This document shows, piece after piece, positions 14,943 to 23,285 of a stretch of DNA of 43,022 nt. Both the position numbers and the translations under genes were made by a program. Positions within the stretch are counted from its first letter, which is position 1; every line of letters starts with the position of its first letter. Origin of the DNA: Candidatus Aquicultor sp. (lineage in GTDB: Bacteria > Actinomycetota > Aquicultoria > Aquicultorales > Aquicultoraceae); contig DASXVE010000013.1 of assembly GCA_036504445.1 (NCBI GenBank), forward strand, positions 1 through 43,022, in the 5' to 3' direction. The notes beneath the pieces are model-generated. The model had not been told where the DNA came from. It did no database searches and worked only from the letters and a program-made list of their open reading frames with translations.

Positions 14943-17294
14943 CTACTTCTTGATAGGCTGCTGGCATAGCAGTACAAGCATCTTTGAAACCTCAGCTCGA
15001 GTCGCGAGCTTATCCGGCCGAAACGTGCCATCGATATAACCGCCGATAATTGCGTTGTCTTTTGCTGCAATTATATATTGCCAGCCCCACGTGCTTGCCA
15101 TCGTATCGGTAAACACCCTGCGGTACTGAGTGGCAGGCGTAAAGCGTCCCGCCCTAATAAGTATAACTGCAATTTCTTGTCGCGTTATCGCTGCCAACGG
15201 CTTAAACATGCCATCGGCGTAACCGGTAATGATTCCGAGTTCCTTAGCGCGTTCGATATATCCGCTAGCCCAGAACCCACTTGAAACATCCGCGAATGAC
15301 GATGCAGCAGCTGTTGGCGATTCGCCGATTGCCAGGATGATGGCTTTAGCTAGTTCTGCCCGTGTGATCTTGCCCGCCGGGAGAAACGTGTTATCCGGAT
15401 AACCGCTGATTACGTGCATCGCCGTAAGTTGGTCGACGTAGCTTCTGTACCAAACATTAGCGGGTACATCGGTAAACTCTGTTGCTTGCCGTGGTGCATA
15501 CTTCACGACACGGTGGTTGCCGGTATCCGTTACATATACATTGCCTGCGGTGTCGATAGCAATGCCGCGCGGATTCTTCAAAACGGTTCCCGAGAGATCG
15601 GTCGCGCCCCACGACGCGATAAACGTGCCGGTCGAGGAGAATTTCTGAATGCGGTTGTTCCCCCCGTCGGCGATGTACACATCACCGGCAGCGTCGATAG
15701 CTATGCCGTACGGGCGGTTGAGTTCGCCCTCATCTGAGCCGCGTGCGCCCCAATGTGTAACACTAACGCCGTCCGCGGTGTATTTATATACTGCACCCAA
15801 CACGCTATCGGCCACATACACGTTGCCCGAGGTATCGAGGGCGATACCTGTCGGCATAAAGGTAACGTCGGTGCTCGTCCCAACCACACCTTGACGGCTC
15901 CATGACGCGATGACAAGTCCGTTTGCCCCATATTTTATAACCTTATGGTGGTATGTATCGGCAATATAGATGTTGCCGGATACATCAACCGCAACGCCGA
16001 GTGCTTCGGCCGGCGTGTAATTATCCCCATCAATAGTTATTTTCCACAGATACGATCCGCTCGGGTCGAACACGCGCACACGGTAGCGGTCGAGTACGTA
16101 AAGGTTCCCTAGCGCACCAATAGCGACACCGCTCGGGTCTTTAAACGATGTATCTCCGGTATCGTTGATCTGCCATGAAACGGCGGTCACGCCATCGGTT
16201 GCGAACTTCTGCACGCGGTTATTGCCGGTATCGGCTACATACGTATTGCCTGCCGAGTCGACCGTAATACCGTACGGTGTGTTAAACGCACCCGGCGAAT
16301 TATTCTTCGACCCCCATTTTTCTACAAACGTACCGCCGGCCGTAAATTTTTGTACCTGGTTATTGTCGGTATCAACAACGTAAACGAATGCGTCGGCCGG
16401 ATCGAGCGCTATGCCGCTCGGGTTTGTAAACTGCCCGTTATCCGATCCTGTTTGGCCCCAATGTGTTATCAGTCCGCCGGTACTGTCAAATTCACGCACG
16501 CCCTTCCCGTTTCCGGTGCGATCGACTACATAAACATTATCGTCATCATCGATCTCCAGCCCTTCAGGGTGCGAGAAATGGGCGGTATCGGTTGTCGAAT
16601 CGCTACCCCATATAGCCTTAAACGAGCCGTTCGACGAAAACAACTGGATGCGATTGTTATTAGTATCAGCCACATAAACTGTGCCTTTGGAATCGATGGC
16701 GATATCTTCAGGAGACTTAAAGTAACCGGCGCGGTTGCTGTACCCCGTGCCCCATGTTGTTATAAATACGCCGTCACTTGAGAACGTCTGAATGCGATTG
16801 TTGTCGGTGTCGGCTACGTAGACAACGCCGCCGCGGTCGATCGCGATGCCGGTCGGCCGCCGGAATTTTTCCTGCTCTATGCCGTAGGTTCCCCACTTTG
16901 CGAGAAATTTCCCGTCTGCAGTGAACTTCTGAATGCGGTTGTTGCCCTGGTCGGCAATGTAGACATTACCGCTGCTATCGATAGCGATGCCTTTCGGGCT
17001 GCTGAATTGCCCATCCTTCATGCCAAGGGTTCCCCAACGCGCGATAAGGGTGCCGTCTGAAGCGAATTTCTGCACGCGGTTGTTAAGACAATCGGTCACA
17101 TATACATTTCCCAGAGCATCCGTTGCAATACCGAATGGCTGATTGAGCTGCCATGTCTGCGGCCAACTCGCCGTAACCTCATATGTCTGTGCTGCATACG
17201 CCTGTCCTGAGTACAATATTAATAGTAGCAGCAAAATTACACACAGCGTGAAGATATTACGCCGTGTGTTACAGAATTGCGAAGTATTTTGCAT
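14943..17294 (-). CDS. Secreted NHL-repeat protein with three C-terminal SLH domains
   Basis: 783 residues from ATG 17294 (AAAGGA 7 nt upstream); the open frame extends to 17396 but with no binding site. Residues 1-33 form a signal peptide (basic start, Leu-rich core, AYA cleavage site). I count 12 NHL repeats between about 45 and 600, each close to GIAIDxxGNVYVADxxNNRIQKF-like units, enough for two six-bladed propellers. Three SLH domains (about 606-780) follow: FTDVPANVWYRSYVDQL, FADVSSGFWASGYIERA and FTDTMASTWGWQYIIAA, each with GY-x-D-x-F and a TRAE or TRQE motif. SLH domains attach proteins to secondary cell-wall polymers, so this is a surface protein. The ligand of the propellers is unknown. 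Confidence 0.94.
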   Translation of the reverse strand: MQNTSQFCNTRRNIFTLCVILLLLLILYSGQAYAAQTYEVTASWPQTWQLNQPFGIATDALGNVYVTDCLNNRVQKFASDGTLIARWGTLGMKDGQFSSPKGIAIDSSGNVYIADQGNNRIQKFTADGKFLAKWGTYGIEQEKFRRPTGIAIDRGGVVYVADTDNNRIQTFSSDGVFITTWGTGYSNRAGYFKSPEDIAIDSKGTVYVADTNNNRIQLFSSNGSFKAIWGSDSTTDTAHFSHPEGLEIDDDDNVYVVDRTGNGKGVREFDSTGGLITHWGQTGSDNGQFTNPSGIALDPADAFVYVVDTDNNQVQKFTAGGTFVEKWGSKNNSPGAFNTPYGITVDSAGNTYVADTGNNRVQKFATDGVTAVSWQINDTGDTSFKDPSGVAIGALGNLYVLDRYRVRVFDPSGSYLWKITIDGDNYTPAEALGVAVDVSGNIYIADTYHHKVIKYGANGLVIASWSRQGVVGTSTDVTFMPTGIALDTSGNVYVADSVLGAVYKYTADGVSVTHWGARGSDEGELNRPYGIAIDAAGDVYIADGGNNRIQKFSSTGTFIASWGATDLSGTVLKNPRGIAIDTAGNVYVTDTGNHRVVKYAPRQATEFTDVPANVWYRSYVDQLTAMHVISGYPDNTFLPAGKITRAELAKAIILAIGESPTAAASSFADVSSGFWASGYIERAKELGIITGYADGMFKPLAAITRQEIAVILIRAGRFTPATQYRRVFTDTMASTWGWQYIIAAKDNAIIGGYIDGTFRPDKLATRAEVSKMLVLLCQQPIKK

Positions 17295-17528
17295 TATGTA
17301 ATCCTTTCCTATATATACATGGTCGGCGAATACGGTAAGCCGGAACGCAGTATATATGGCTTTGTGGCTATACGGCTTCAAGCCAGGCGATAGCATGCCA
17401 CCTTTTTAGTGTATAGAATCCTAGTGTTTATTTAAAGACCAACGGCAGTTTGTCTTGAGAAATCGTCTTCGGTAGAGAATTAAAAACGGGGGAATAATAA
17501 CACGTGGTGCAATATCTCATCATGGCAG

Positions 17529-17915
17529 GTGGTCACTATATCAGCGATATCATGGCAGTATCTCGTTGCCGGTTTTCTGGTCTTTCACGGTATCGGCCAT
17601 GTAGCAGGTTTCTGGGTTGCAAGTGGTGCTTCACGTCTTGTTAATCGTCTTGACGATACCACGATAAAAACGCTTGGGGGCATGCTGTGGTTGGTAGCTC
17701 TTGGCGGCTTCGTTGCTGCTGGTCTTGGTGTGCTAGATATCGGATCAACACACGAAGCCTGGCGCGACCTGGCCATCGCCGCCTCGCTCATCTCAATGCT
17801 TACGATGGTTCTCTTCACCCGTTTGTCGCTGTTTGGCGCATTCCTGGCAGATATTGTTATTATAGTGGCGCTTGTTTGGCTGCAGTGGCCGTCTGACGTG
17901 CTGATCGGCCGGTAG
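17529..17915 (+). CDS. Four-TM membrane protein of unknown function
   Basis: 128 residues with four predicted TM helices, near 9-31, 47-70, 82-99 and 101-120. It includes FHGIGHVAGFWVASGASRLV, with a His-Gly-x-Gly-His motif in the first helix. The predicted start is GTG 17529 with only a weak upstream GGCAG. No other in-frame start with a better site is visible, so the start is uncertain. It stands alone between the SLH-protein promoter region and the decayed c-di-GMP genes. I do not recognise the family. The hydrophobic pattern and lack of frame disruptions make a real gene likely. Confidence 0.65.
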   Translation: MVTISAISWQYLVAGFLVFHGIGHVAGFWVASGASRLVNRLDDTTIKTLGGMLWLVALGGFVAAGLGVLDIGSTHEAWRDLAIAASLISMLTMVLFTRLSLFGAFLADIVIIVALVWLQWPSDVLIGR

Positions 17916-17941
17916 GATGTTATGTGGGCAAACAGGCTGTG

Positions 17942-18286
17942 CTAGCTTACCAGATTGAGGTCATCCGAAGGCTGATCGGTGGCAACAAAAATCTCTACCC
18001 TGTTTTTCCCGTTGTGTTTTGCTGTATAAAGCGCATTGTCTGCACTCTTGATCAGCATGTCTTTTGAAGTTGCACCGCTTGGGTACGTTGCAACACCAAT
18101 TGAGATAGTAAGTTTGCCTGATGGTTGGTTCTCTTCGCTCTCAAACTTCGCAAGCTCGGCCCCGAGACCTATTCTGACCGCTTCATTGGCAAGCAGTACC
18201 TCATAATCTTTGTTAACCAACATGACGTGAAAGGGGACCGAATCTAGTATGCCGTGGATCTCCGATCCGATAGGTAGCGGCAACAT
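17942..18286 (-). pseudogene. PAS-GGDEF gene remnant with internal deletion
   Basis: This 114-codon frame begins with a PAS-like segment (HGILDSVPFHVMLVNKDYEV then LLANEAVR). It passes without a break into the last third of a GGDEF domain (GKLTISIGVATYPS, SADNALYTAKHNGKNRVEIF). The cyclase core with the GGEEF site and the rest of the PAS domain are missing. A large internal deletion has joined the two ends in frame, so the product cannot be a cyclase. It meets the HD-GYP remnant on the other strand head to head, overlapping it at 18274-18286. It could still be translated as a small protein, but it has no clear ribosome-binding site. Confidence 0.75.
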
Positions 18287-18706
18287 TACACGATATCGGT
18301 AAAATATATGTACCGGCTGAGATTTTAAGCAAGCCGAGTAAGCTTACCGAGATGGAGTTTAATATTATCAAGACCCACTCATCGCACGGTTGATATTTTG
18401 CGCACTATTGAATTCCCCTGGCCGATCGCACAGATCGTGCTGCGGCATCATGAGCGAATCAATGGTTCGGGATATCCGCACGGCTTACAAGAGAACGAAA
18501 TTCTTGTAGAAGCAAAAATACTAGCGGTTGCCAATGTTGTCGAGGCAATGGCCTCTCACCGACCGTACCGTCCAAGTTTAGGGCTTAATTGTGCGCTCGA
18601 TGAAATCGCGCAAAACAGGGGCATTCTCTATAATCCCGAGCTGGTTGATGCATGTTTAATGCTTTTTAAGAAAAGCGAAATCTGTTTTGACCAGGTAGCG
18701 GTATAA
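18274..18706 (+). pseudogene. HD-GYP phosphodiesterase remnant, truncated and frameshifted
   Basis: From 18274 one frame reads VAATLHDIGKIYVPAEILSK, the HD motif of an HD-GYP domain, and continues to IIKTHSSHG, where TGA interrupts. Two bases appear to be missing there relative to the usual G-YDIL. The next frame carries on with DILRTIEFPWPIAQIVLRHH then ERINGSGYPHGL, ASHRPYRP and a normal C-terminus to TAA at 18704-18706. The N-terminal part of the gene is absent, with a stop immediately upstream (18271-18273). The second part has an ATG at 18398 but no plausible binding site. Loss of the start and a frameshift make this a pseudogene. It appears to derive from the same kind of PAS/GGDEF/HD-GYP system as its neighbour. 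Confidence 0.85.
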
Positions 18707-18770
18707 CCCTCTCCACAGGAACCTGCCTGCCGCTCATAAAACCTCTTTTCGTATTGTTAACTGCATTATT

Positions 18771-18835
18771 ACGGTGTTGCATAATTAATCGTTCTTTGAA
18801 AGCCGCATAAAGAACGATTAATTATGCAACACCGT
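18771..18835. repeat. 27-bp perfect inverted repeat with 11-nt spacer
   Basis: The left arm 18771-18797 (begins ACGGTGTTGC, ends GTTCTTT) is the exact reverse complement of 18809-18835, around the spacer GAAAGCCGCAT. It is AT-rich with no T-tract, so not a typical terminator. It lies 65 bp after the HD-GYP remnant in a 249-bp gap before the glycosyltransferase. No transposase or target duplication is visible. A MITE-like remnant, a protein-binding site or an RNA hairpin are possible. Confidence 0.8.
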
Positions 18836-18955
18836 AGAAGTATTACTAAATCTAGCATTAGGATAAGCTGCTAGCAAGCAAAAGCCTCGGCGCTACCATT
18901 AAGTTCACAACAAAAATTGCTTTGTCGATGATCTTTCCGGGCTAGAAGATAGCGG

Positions 18956-20620
18956 ATGGCCTTCGTATACCTCTTGAGAGCGACCTTCTCATTTTACACT
19001 CAAATATTTAAAGTGCCCATTGATTGTGTAACAATAGCAAGCATGAAGGTTCTATTACACACAAAACGCTCAGCAGATAGCACGGATTTATTATCGTGGC
19101 AATCACATATAGCGCTGTTAGCAACGCTTCTTATGGGAACTATTGCGCGAATATACCACCTCAGTACGGCCAGCCTCTGGTTTGATGAAGCGTTCTCCGT
19201 GCGCGTATCGAGCATGAGCTTTACCAACATGCTGCAAGAGATTATCCGCACCGATTTCAATCCGCCACTGCACTTTATCATTTTGCATTACTGGATGAAG
19301 CTCTTCGGCAACTCGGAAGCTTCGATACGGTGCTTGTCAGCGATATTTGGCATCGCCGCAGTGTATATGATGTATCGGCTGGGCAAATACCTCTTCAACA
19401 AAGAGATTGGCATTATGAGTGCCCTACTGTTAGCCTTATCAAGACCTAATATCTATTTTTCTCAAGAGGCGCGCGGGTATAGCCTGATGCTCTTTTTGAC
19501 TTTGATGTCTTTCTATTTTCTCTTTCGACTTATCGATAAAAGGACCACCTCTTCCTCTGTTCTTTATTTGTTATCGAGCGCGCTTCTGTTATACACGCAT
19601 ATGTTCGGTGTGTTGATCGTAGTTACACAAACGGTATATCTAGTATTCAAGGCTGTGTTGTATGATCTCAAACACGATCGACGCTTCATACAGTGGTTGG
19701 TTCGCGCTTGGCCAATCTACCAGATGATATTACTCGTAGCATATGCGCCGTGGGTTATGGTATATATTCATAAACTCACAGAGGCACGGTCGATGGCACA
19801 GCAACCTCTAGGCTGGACGCTTGAACAACCCTCACTTGCAATGCTTTCTACGATTTCAACCAAGCTGGCGGGATCTTCGTGGTTGCTAATAGCGATTATT
19901 GCCTGCATTGTACTGGCGGCACTATCAATGGGTCTGGGTAGGCTAAGCCCCTCGCATCGTTATTCTATACTAACCGGGCGTTTCATATCTAATGGCTTAG
20001 ATAGCGCATGGGTTGATAACGAAAGATTGCTTTTGTTGTTGATGTGGTTTCTCGCGCCTATCCTACTTGCGGCCGTGGTGTCCATAACTTTTGTGCCCAT
20101 CATTCACTATAAATATTTGCTTGGAATAACGCCCGCGCTCTACCTGCTAACCGCCGTAGGGACTCAGAGCGTGAAGCCTGTAGCAGCCAAAACAGCGATC
20201 GTTGTGATTATTGTGGCGCTTTCTCTCGTTAATATTTGGGGCTACTACACGACGCCCACCAAGCCGGACTGGCGAAGTGTTGTGGCTAGCATAGAAAGGC
20301 GTGCTGCGGCCGGTGAGTTAGTCGTTGTCTCGCCGGCTCCCAATATTGAGAACGGCTTCAGCTATTATTTGAAGCGAACGGATCTAGTAGTTGCGCCATT
20401 CCCAAAACAAGGGATGTTAAGCGACACGCAAAGGACAGATGAATTGAGGGCTGTAGTAAAAAGCAATCGGGATTTCTGGGTGGTCGTACTTATAGCTCAC
20501 GGTGAGAACGGGCTTATCGGAAACCGAATGGCGCTAACCCAAATACTGAAGTCCAATTATCACATTGCCGATAGAACGGATTTTGACGGTATCGAGCTCT
20601 ACCACTGTCAACAGAGGTAG
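18956..20620 (+). CDS. GT39/ArnT-like membrane glycosyltransferase (GT-C fold)
   Basis: 554 residues with about 10-11 TM helices. The first loop carries LWFDEAFSVRVSS, the acidic catalytic-type motif of GT39/PMT/ArnT-like GT-C enzymes, and is followed by FNPPLHFIILHYWMKLFGNS and SQEARGYSLMLF. These enzymes move a sugar from a polyprenyl-phosphate donor onto lipid or protein on the outer face of the membrane. The C-terminal domain (about 435-554, with PTKPDWRSVVASIERRAAAG) is soluble and extracytoplasmic. The start is uncertain: ATG 18956 is the longest, and ATG 19043 begins MKVLLHTKRS and keeps all TM helices. Neither has a good binding site. The acceptor cannot be told from the sequence, and no cluster of sugar genes surrounds it. 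Confidence 0.85.
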   Translation: MAFVYLLRATFSFYTQIFKVPIDCVTIASMKVLLHTKRSADSTDLLSWQSHIALLATLLMGTIARIYHLSTASLWFDEAFSVRVSSMSFTNMLQEIIRTDFNPPLHFIILHYWMKLFGNSEASIRCLSAIFGIAAVYMMYRLGKYLFNKEIGIMSALLLALSRPNIYFSQEARGYSLMLFLTLMSFYFLFRLIDKRTTSSSVLYLLSSALLLYTHMFGVLIVVTQTVYLVFKAVLYDLKHDRRFIQWLVRAWPIYQMILLVAYAPWVMVYIHKLTEARSMAQQPLGWTLEQPSLAMLSTISTKLAGSSWLLIAIIACIVLAALSMGLGRLSPSHRYSILTGRFISNGLDSAWVDNERLLLLLMWFLAPILLAAVVSITFVPIIHYKYLLGITPALYLLTAVGTQSVKPVAAKTAIVVIIVALSLVNIWGYYTTPTKPDWRSVVASIERRAAAGELVVVSPAPNIENGFSYYLKRTDLVVAPFPKQGMLSDTQRTDELRAVVKSNRDFWVVVLIAHGENGLIGNRMALTQILKSNYHIADRTDFDGIELYHCQQR

Positions 20621-20852
20621 AAGGAATTGTAATAGCCAAAGGGCTCTCTATATCAAGATTTAAATACGTTTTGGGATAAATCGAAACATTACGGGGACGA
20701 ATAAAAATTCAAAAAGAACAACAAGGTCACTGTTTCTTAAAATTATCATCAGATTATCATCAAAAAAGGGCAACAAGATCGTTAAGCCCCTAATAAAATT
20801 TGTCTAGTAGGAGCATCTGTACTTGTTGCCAACTGTTTTTACAGTTACATTA

Positions 20853-21206
20853 TTATTGTCCTTGAAGCGTCTCTGCGGCTTTCATAGCGCCACTTTCTTT
20901 TGCTTCTTCCGCAGTGCTATTAACTTGCACTGCTGGCGCTACAGTTTGGTTTTTAATTCCCAGATACGCATCTACTGTTTTCACGTCCAAGCCCAAGCTG
21001 CTGGCAATCTGGGACGCCGTCTGTCCCGCATGTTTTAGAGCGCGGGCTTGTGCTGCCGTTGAAATATGCACTGTATCTTTGTTTTCCTGAGTCTTTTGCG
21101 GCTGTGGGGTCGGTGTTTTAGCCTGAGTCACGTTAGGCTGTTTCGCTGCGGCTTGTGCCACTGCGCTGGACCCCGAAGAATTAATTCCTAGAGCTGAAGT
21201 TGTCAT
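20853..21206 (-). CDS. Small hydrophilic protein with HTH-like repeat motif (unknown function)
   Basis: 117 residues starting at an ATG 6 nt after AAAGGAGGT, an unusually strong ribosome-binding site. Residues 1-45 are a Ser/Ala/Pro/Gln/Thr-rich disordered segment. Residues 46-85 (DTVHISTAAQARALKHAGQT then ASQIASSLGLDVKTVDAYLGI) read like a helix-turn-helix, and the tail is again low complexity. Similar motif-containing small proteins of unknown function occur in several bacteria, from memory only. There is no signal peptide, TM helix or cysteine. The strong initiation site suggests high expression. It sits alone, about 190 bp upstream of tRNA-Ala on the same strand side. Confidence 0.65.
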   Translation of the reverse strand: MTTSALGINSSGSSAVAQAAAKQPNVTQAKTPTPQPQKTQENKDTVHISTAAQARALKHAGQTASQIASSLGLDVKTVDAYLGIKNQTVAPAVQVNSTAEEAKESGAMKAAETLQGQ

Positions 21207-21355
21207 TTCATTACCTCCTTTTTTGATAGTATCGGCACACTACTAGATTATCTACACACATTCCACAATTTAGCACCAATCTGTTGGCTTGTCACAATGG
21301 TTGGTGTGCTGGCTTCCGTTTTATATGGAGGTACTCCCGAAGTTACTGGGCAAAA

Positions 21356-21389
21356 TTAAAAACCCCGGCATTTCTACCAGGGATTTTCT
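21356..21389 (-). terminator. Terminator after tRNA-Ala
   Basis: On the minus strand, CCCTGG pairs with CCGGGG (one G-T pair) around TAGAAATG, flanked by AAAAT and a TTTTT tract. It lies 9 bases past the tRNA 3' end. Confidence 0.75.
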
Positions 21390-21397
21390 TTCAAGTG

Positions 21398-21470
21398 TGG
21401 AGGATAACGGGCTCGAACCGATGACCTCCTGCGTGCAAGGCAGGCGCTCTCCCAACTGAGCTAATCCCCC
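21398..21470 (-). tRNA. tRNA-Ala (anticodon TGC)
   Basis: A 73-nt cloverleaf. The acceptor GGGGGAT pairs with ATCCTCC (one G-T). The D arm is GCTC/GAGC, the anticodon stem CCTGC/GCAGG has loop CTTGCAC (TGC anticodon), and the T arm has GGTTCGAGCC. The CCA end is not encoded (the discriminator A is followed by CAC), unlike the tRNA-Ile 1 kb away. This tRNA normally decodes GCA/GCG/GCT alanine codons and is often found in rRNA spacers, but here it is free-standing. Confidence 0.96.
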
Positions 21471-21586
21471 AAGTATTTAATTATGCGAGCTGGCCTAATT
21501 GGCTCGTCGCACTTGAACATTCTATAGTATTTCGCGGCAAACTTCAACTTTTGCATGAAAAACAGTAGTGTTGTGTTTTAGTTCAT

Positions 21587-21613
21587 CAAAAACCGCTTAT
21601 CAAAATTAAGCGC
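21587..21613 (-). terminator. Weak terminator after CpsB-type gene
   Basis: On the minus strand, CGCTTA and TAAGCG pair around a 7-nt loop and are followed by GTTTTTG, 24 bases past the stop of the phosphatase gene. The stem is short, so efficiency is uncertain. Confidence 0.5.
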
Positions 21614-21636
21614 TACCATAGCGCGATTTCGGTGTT

Positions 21637-22347
21637 TTATTTCAGGATCTCGGCGGGGGTTTCTTTTACTAGCCGCCGCGCGGCTTCGAAGCCGATGATT
21701 TTGGTAACGATGGCAAGCGCAGCGGTAAAGTCAGGTATACGACGCGTAGCCGAGTGCGCATCCGAGGCGATAATATCGACAAAGCCGAGGTTTAGCAGCT
21801 CGAGTGCGACATCGCGGCTCTGCCTCCCAAGTTCACCAGAAATACTGTTTGAGTTGACCTGGACCATACATCCTATCGCAATATATTTCTCAATCCGCCG
21901 CGGTTTTTGCTGGATATCATAGATGCGCTCGCAATGCGCTAAAATGGGCACCCAATCATCCAGGCGCAACTGGAAGATGATATCTTCCGCAAAAAAAGGA
22001 ATGCCGTCAAACGGGAACTCTAAGAGAATATATTTACTGTTGGCAAGCGGCAATGCGCGACCGTCTTTGAGCTGAGCGGGAAGATCCGGGTCGATGCGAA
22101 GCTCCATGCCGGGGTATAGTGTAACCGGCACCCGTGCCGCTTTGAGCGCTTCAACCACTGCGTTGAAAGCCGCCTTGACCACACTGACCGGTTCGTGGTG
22201 GAAATCGTTGTGGTGCGGCGTCGTAACGATATGAGTGATGCCGTGCTCAAGAGCGACTCGGGCCACATCGACAGCTCCATCAACCGTAGCGGGCCCATCA
22301 TCAAGCCCCGGCAGAATATGGTTATGCGTATCAATAAAGCCTTCCAA
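21637..22347 (-). CDS. CpsB/YwqE-type tyrosine-protein phosphatase (PHP domain)
   Basis: 236 residues, full length for the CpsB/CapC family of manganese-dependent phosphotyrosine phosphatases with a PHP fold. Metal-binding motifs are visible in order: IDTHNHILPGLDDG, TTPHHND, YPGMELRID, ILAHCERI and IASDAHS. In the family these enzymes dephosphorylate bacterial tyrosine kinases that control capsule or exopolysaccharide synthesis. The start is TTG with GGAGG 8 nt upstream. No tyrosine kinase or capsule operon is seen near it, although CapA and a glycosyltransferase lie elsewhere in the window. The gene sits between tRNA-Ile and tRNA-Ala, all on the minus strand. Confidence 0.9.
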   Translation of the reverse strand: MEGFIDTHNHILPGLDDGPATVDGAVDVARVALEHGITHIVTTPHHNDFHHEPVSVVKAAFNAVVEALKAARVPVTLYPGMELRIDPDLPAQLKDGRALPLANSKYILLEFPFDGIPFFAEDIIFQLRLDDWVPILAHCERIYDIQQKPRRIEKYIAIGCMVQVNSNSISGELGRQSRDVALELLNLGFVDIIASDAHSATRRIPDFTAALAIVTKIIGFEAARRLVKETPAEILK

Positions 22348-22442
22348 GCCTCTCGCCTCCAGCTCTCAGCGGCACAGTAGTCTGCTTCTTACCTGTCAAA
22401 CACGGGCGCCAAAGCACATGTATATTCCCGTTGTGTCAAAAG

Positions 22443-22467
22443 CAAAAAACCGGCTTGAAGCCGGTTC
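22443..22467 (-). terminator. Terminator after tRNA-Ile
   Basis: On the minus strand, a near-palindrome AACCGGCTT/AAGCCGGTT is followed by TTTTTTGCTTTT, starting directly after the encoded CCA of the tRNA. Confidence 0.88.
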
Positions 22468-22544
<77 letters not shown>

Positions 22545-22554
22545 ATATCCTTTA

Positions 22555-22563
22555 ATTATAGCA
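22555..22563 (-). promoter_or_regulatory. Extended -10 promoter of tRNA-Ile
   Basis: On the minus strand, TGCTATAAT (TGn plus a consensus TATAAT) lies about 11 bases before the first tRNA base. No good -35 hexamer is seen at 16-18 bp, which fits an extended -10 promoter. Confidence 0.65.
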
Positions 22564-22810
22564 CAACCAACACTTGTTCGTGTTTGCCGCGCCAGGTACA
22601 TATTGTACACGGCCGTGTTTAAAATTTCAAGGATCTTCAGGTGCTTGAAGCACAGTATGTGGCTAATAACTTGCTGAAGCAAGCGCCTGGGTGCCGGTGG
22701 GTTTGTAATCGACAAACGCCGTACGATACTGCCGGGCAGTGTTGCTTAACCCGTTAAAACTTTGCTATTGTTGGCATATAGATGTTGGCAACACTTTTGG
22801 CGGTGATACT

Positions 22811-23284
22811 TTGTTTGAAATGGAAGTCCACGGCGTCAATCTAGACGTGCTCACAAACCAGCCGGTCATTATATTAAAAGACACGCAAGCTAATCGCTAC
22901 CTCCCTATCTGGATAGGGCAGTTCGAGGCAACGGCGATCCTGATGGAGATCCAAGGGATACATCCGTCCCGACCTCTTACTCACGACCTATTAAAGACGG
23001 TTATAGACTCGCTGAGTGCCACGGTTACAAGCGTTCTGATCAGCGACTTAAAAGAGGGCACCTTCTATGCACAGATACGGCTTGCCGCCGATGGTAATAG
23101 CCTATCGGTCGACGCACGACCCAGTGATGCAATAGCGCTGGCGGTACGAACCAATGTGCCGATCTATGCTGACGCCGATGTGCTTGAGCAAGCGGCCATC
23201 GTCAACGATTCGGGCGAAGAAGAAGAGGTCGAACGCTTCCGTGAGTTTCTTGAGAACGTAAAACCGGAAGACTTTAGAGAGTAA
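22811..23284 (+). CDS. Bifunctional nuclease family protein (DUF151)
   Basis: 157 residues from TTG 22811, giving MFEMEVHGVNLDVLTNQPVI; ATG 22820 is the alternative. A longer open frame back to 22739 has no family-like sequence. Family features include VIILKDTQANRYLPIWIG, FEATAILMEIQGI, RPLTHDLLKTVIDSL and LSVDARPSDAIALAVRTNVP. The DUF151 fold includes nucleases with DNase and RNase activity and is widespread in bacteria, but its physiological role is poorly defined. The C-terminus is acidic (GEEEEVERFREFLENV). It lies convergent to the next gene with only one base between the stops. Confidence 0.88.
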   Translation: MFEMEVHGVNLDVLTNQPVIILKDTQANRYLPIWIGQFEATAILMEIQGIHPSRPLTHDLLKTVIDSLSATVTSVLISDLKEGTFYAQIRLAADGNSLSVDARPSDAIALAVRTNVPIYADADVLEQAAIVNDSGEEEEVERFREFLENVKPEDFRE

Positions 23285-23285
23285 A

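Noticed and set aside
17295-17396. 34-residue N-terminal extension of the SLH/NHL protein
   Set aside because: It would place a non-signal sequence ahead of a clear signal peptide, and lacks a ribosome-binding site.
18874-18900. GCAAGCAAAAGCC stretch before the glycosyltransferase as a c-di-GMP-I riboswitch
   Set aside because: Only a short resemblance to one conserved segment; the other conserved core segments and a P1 stem were not found.
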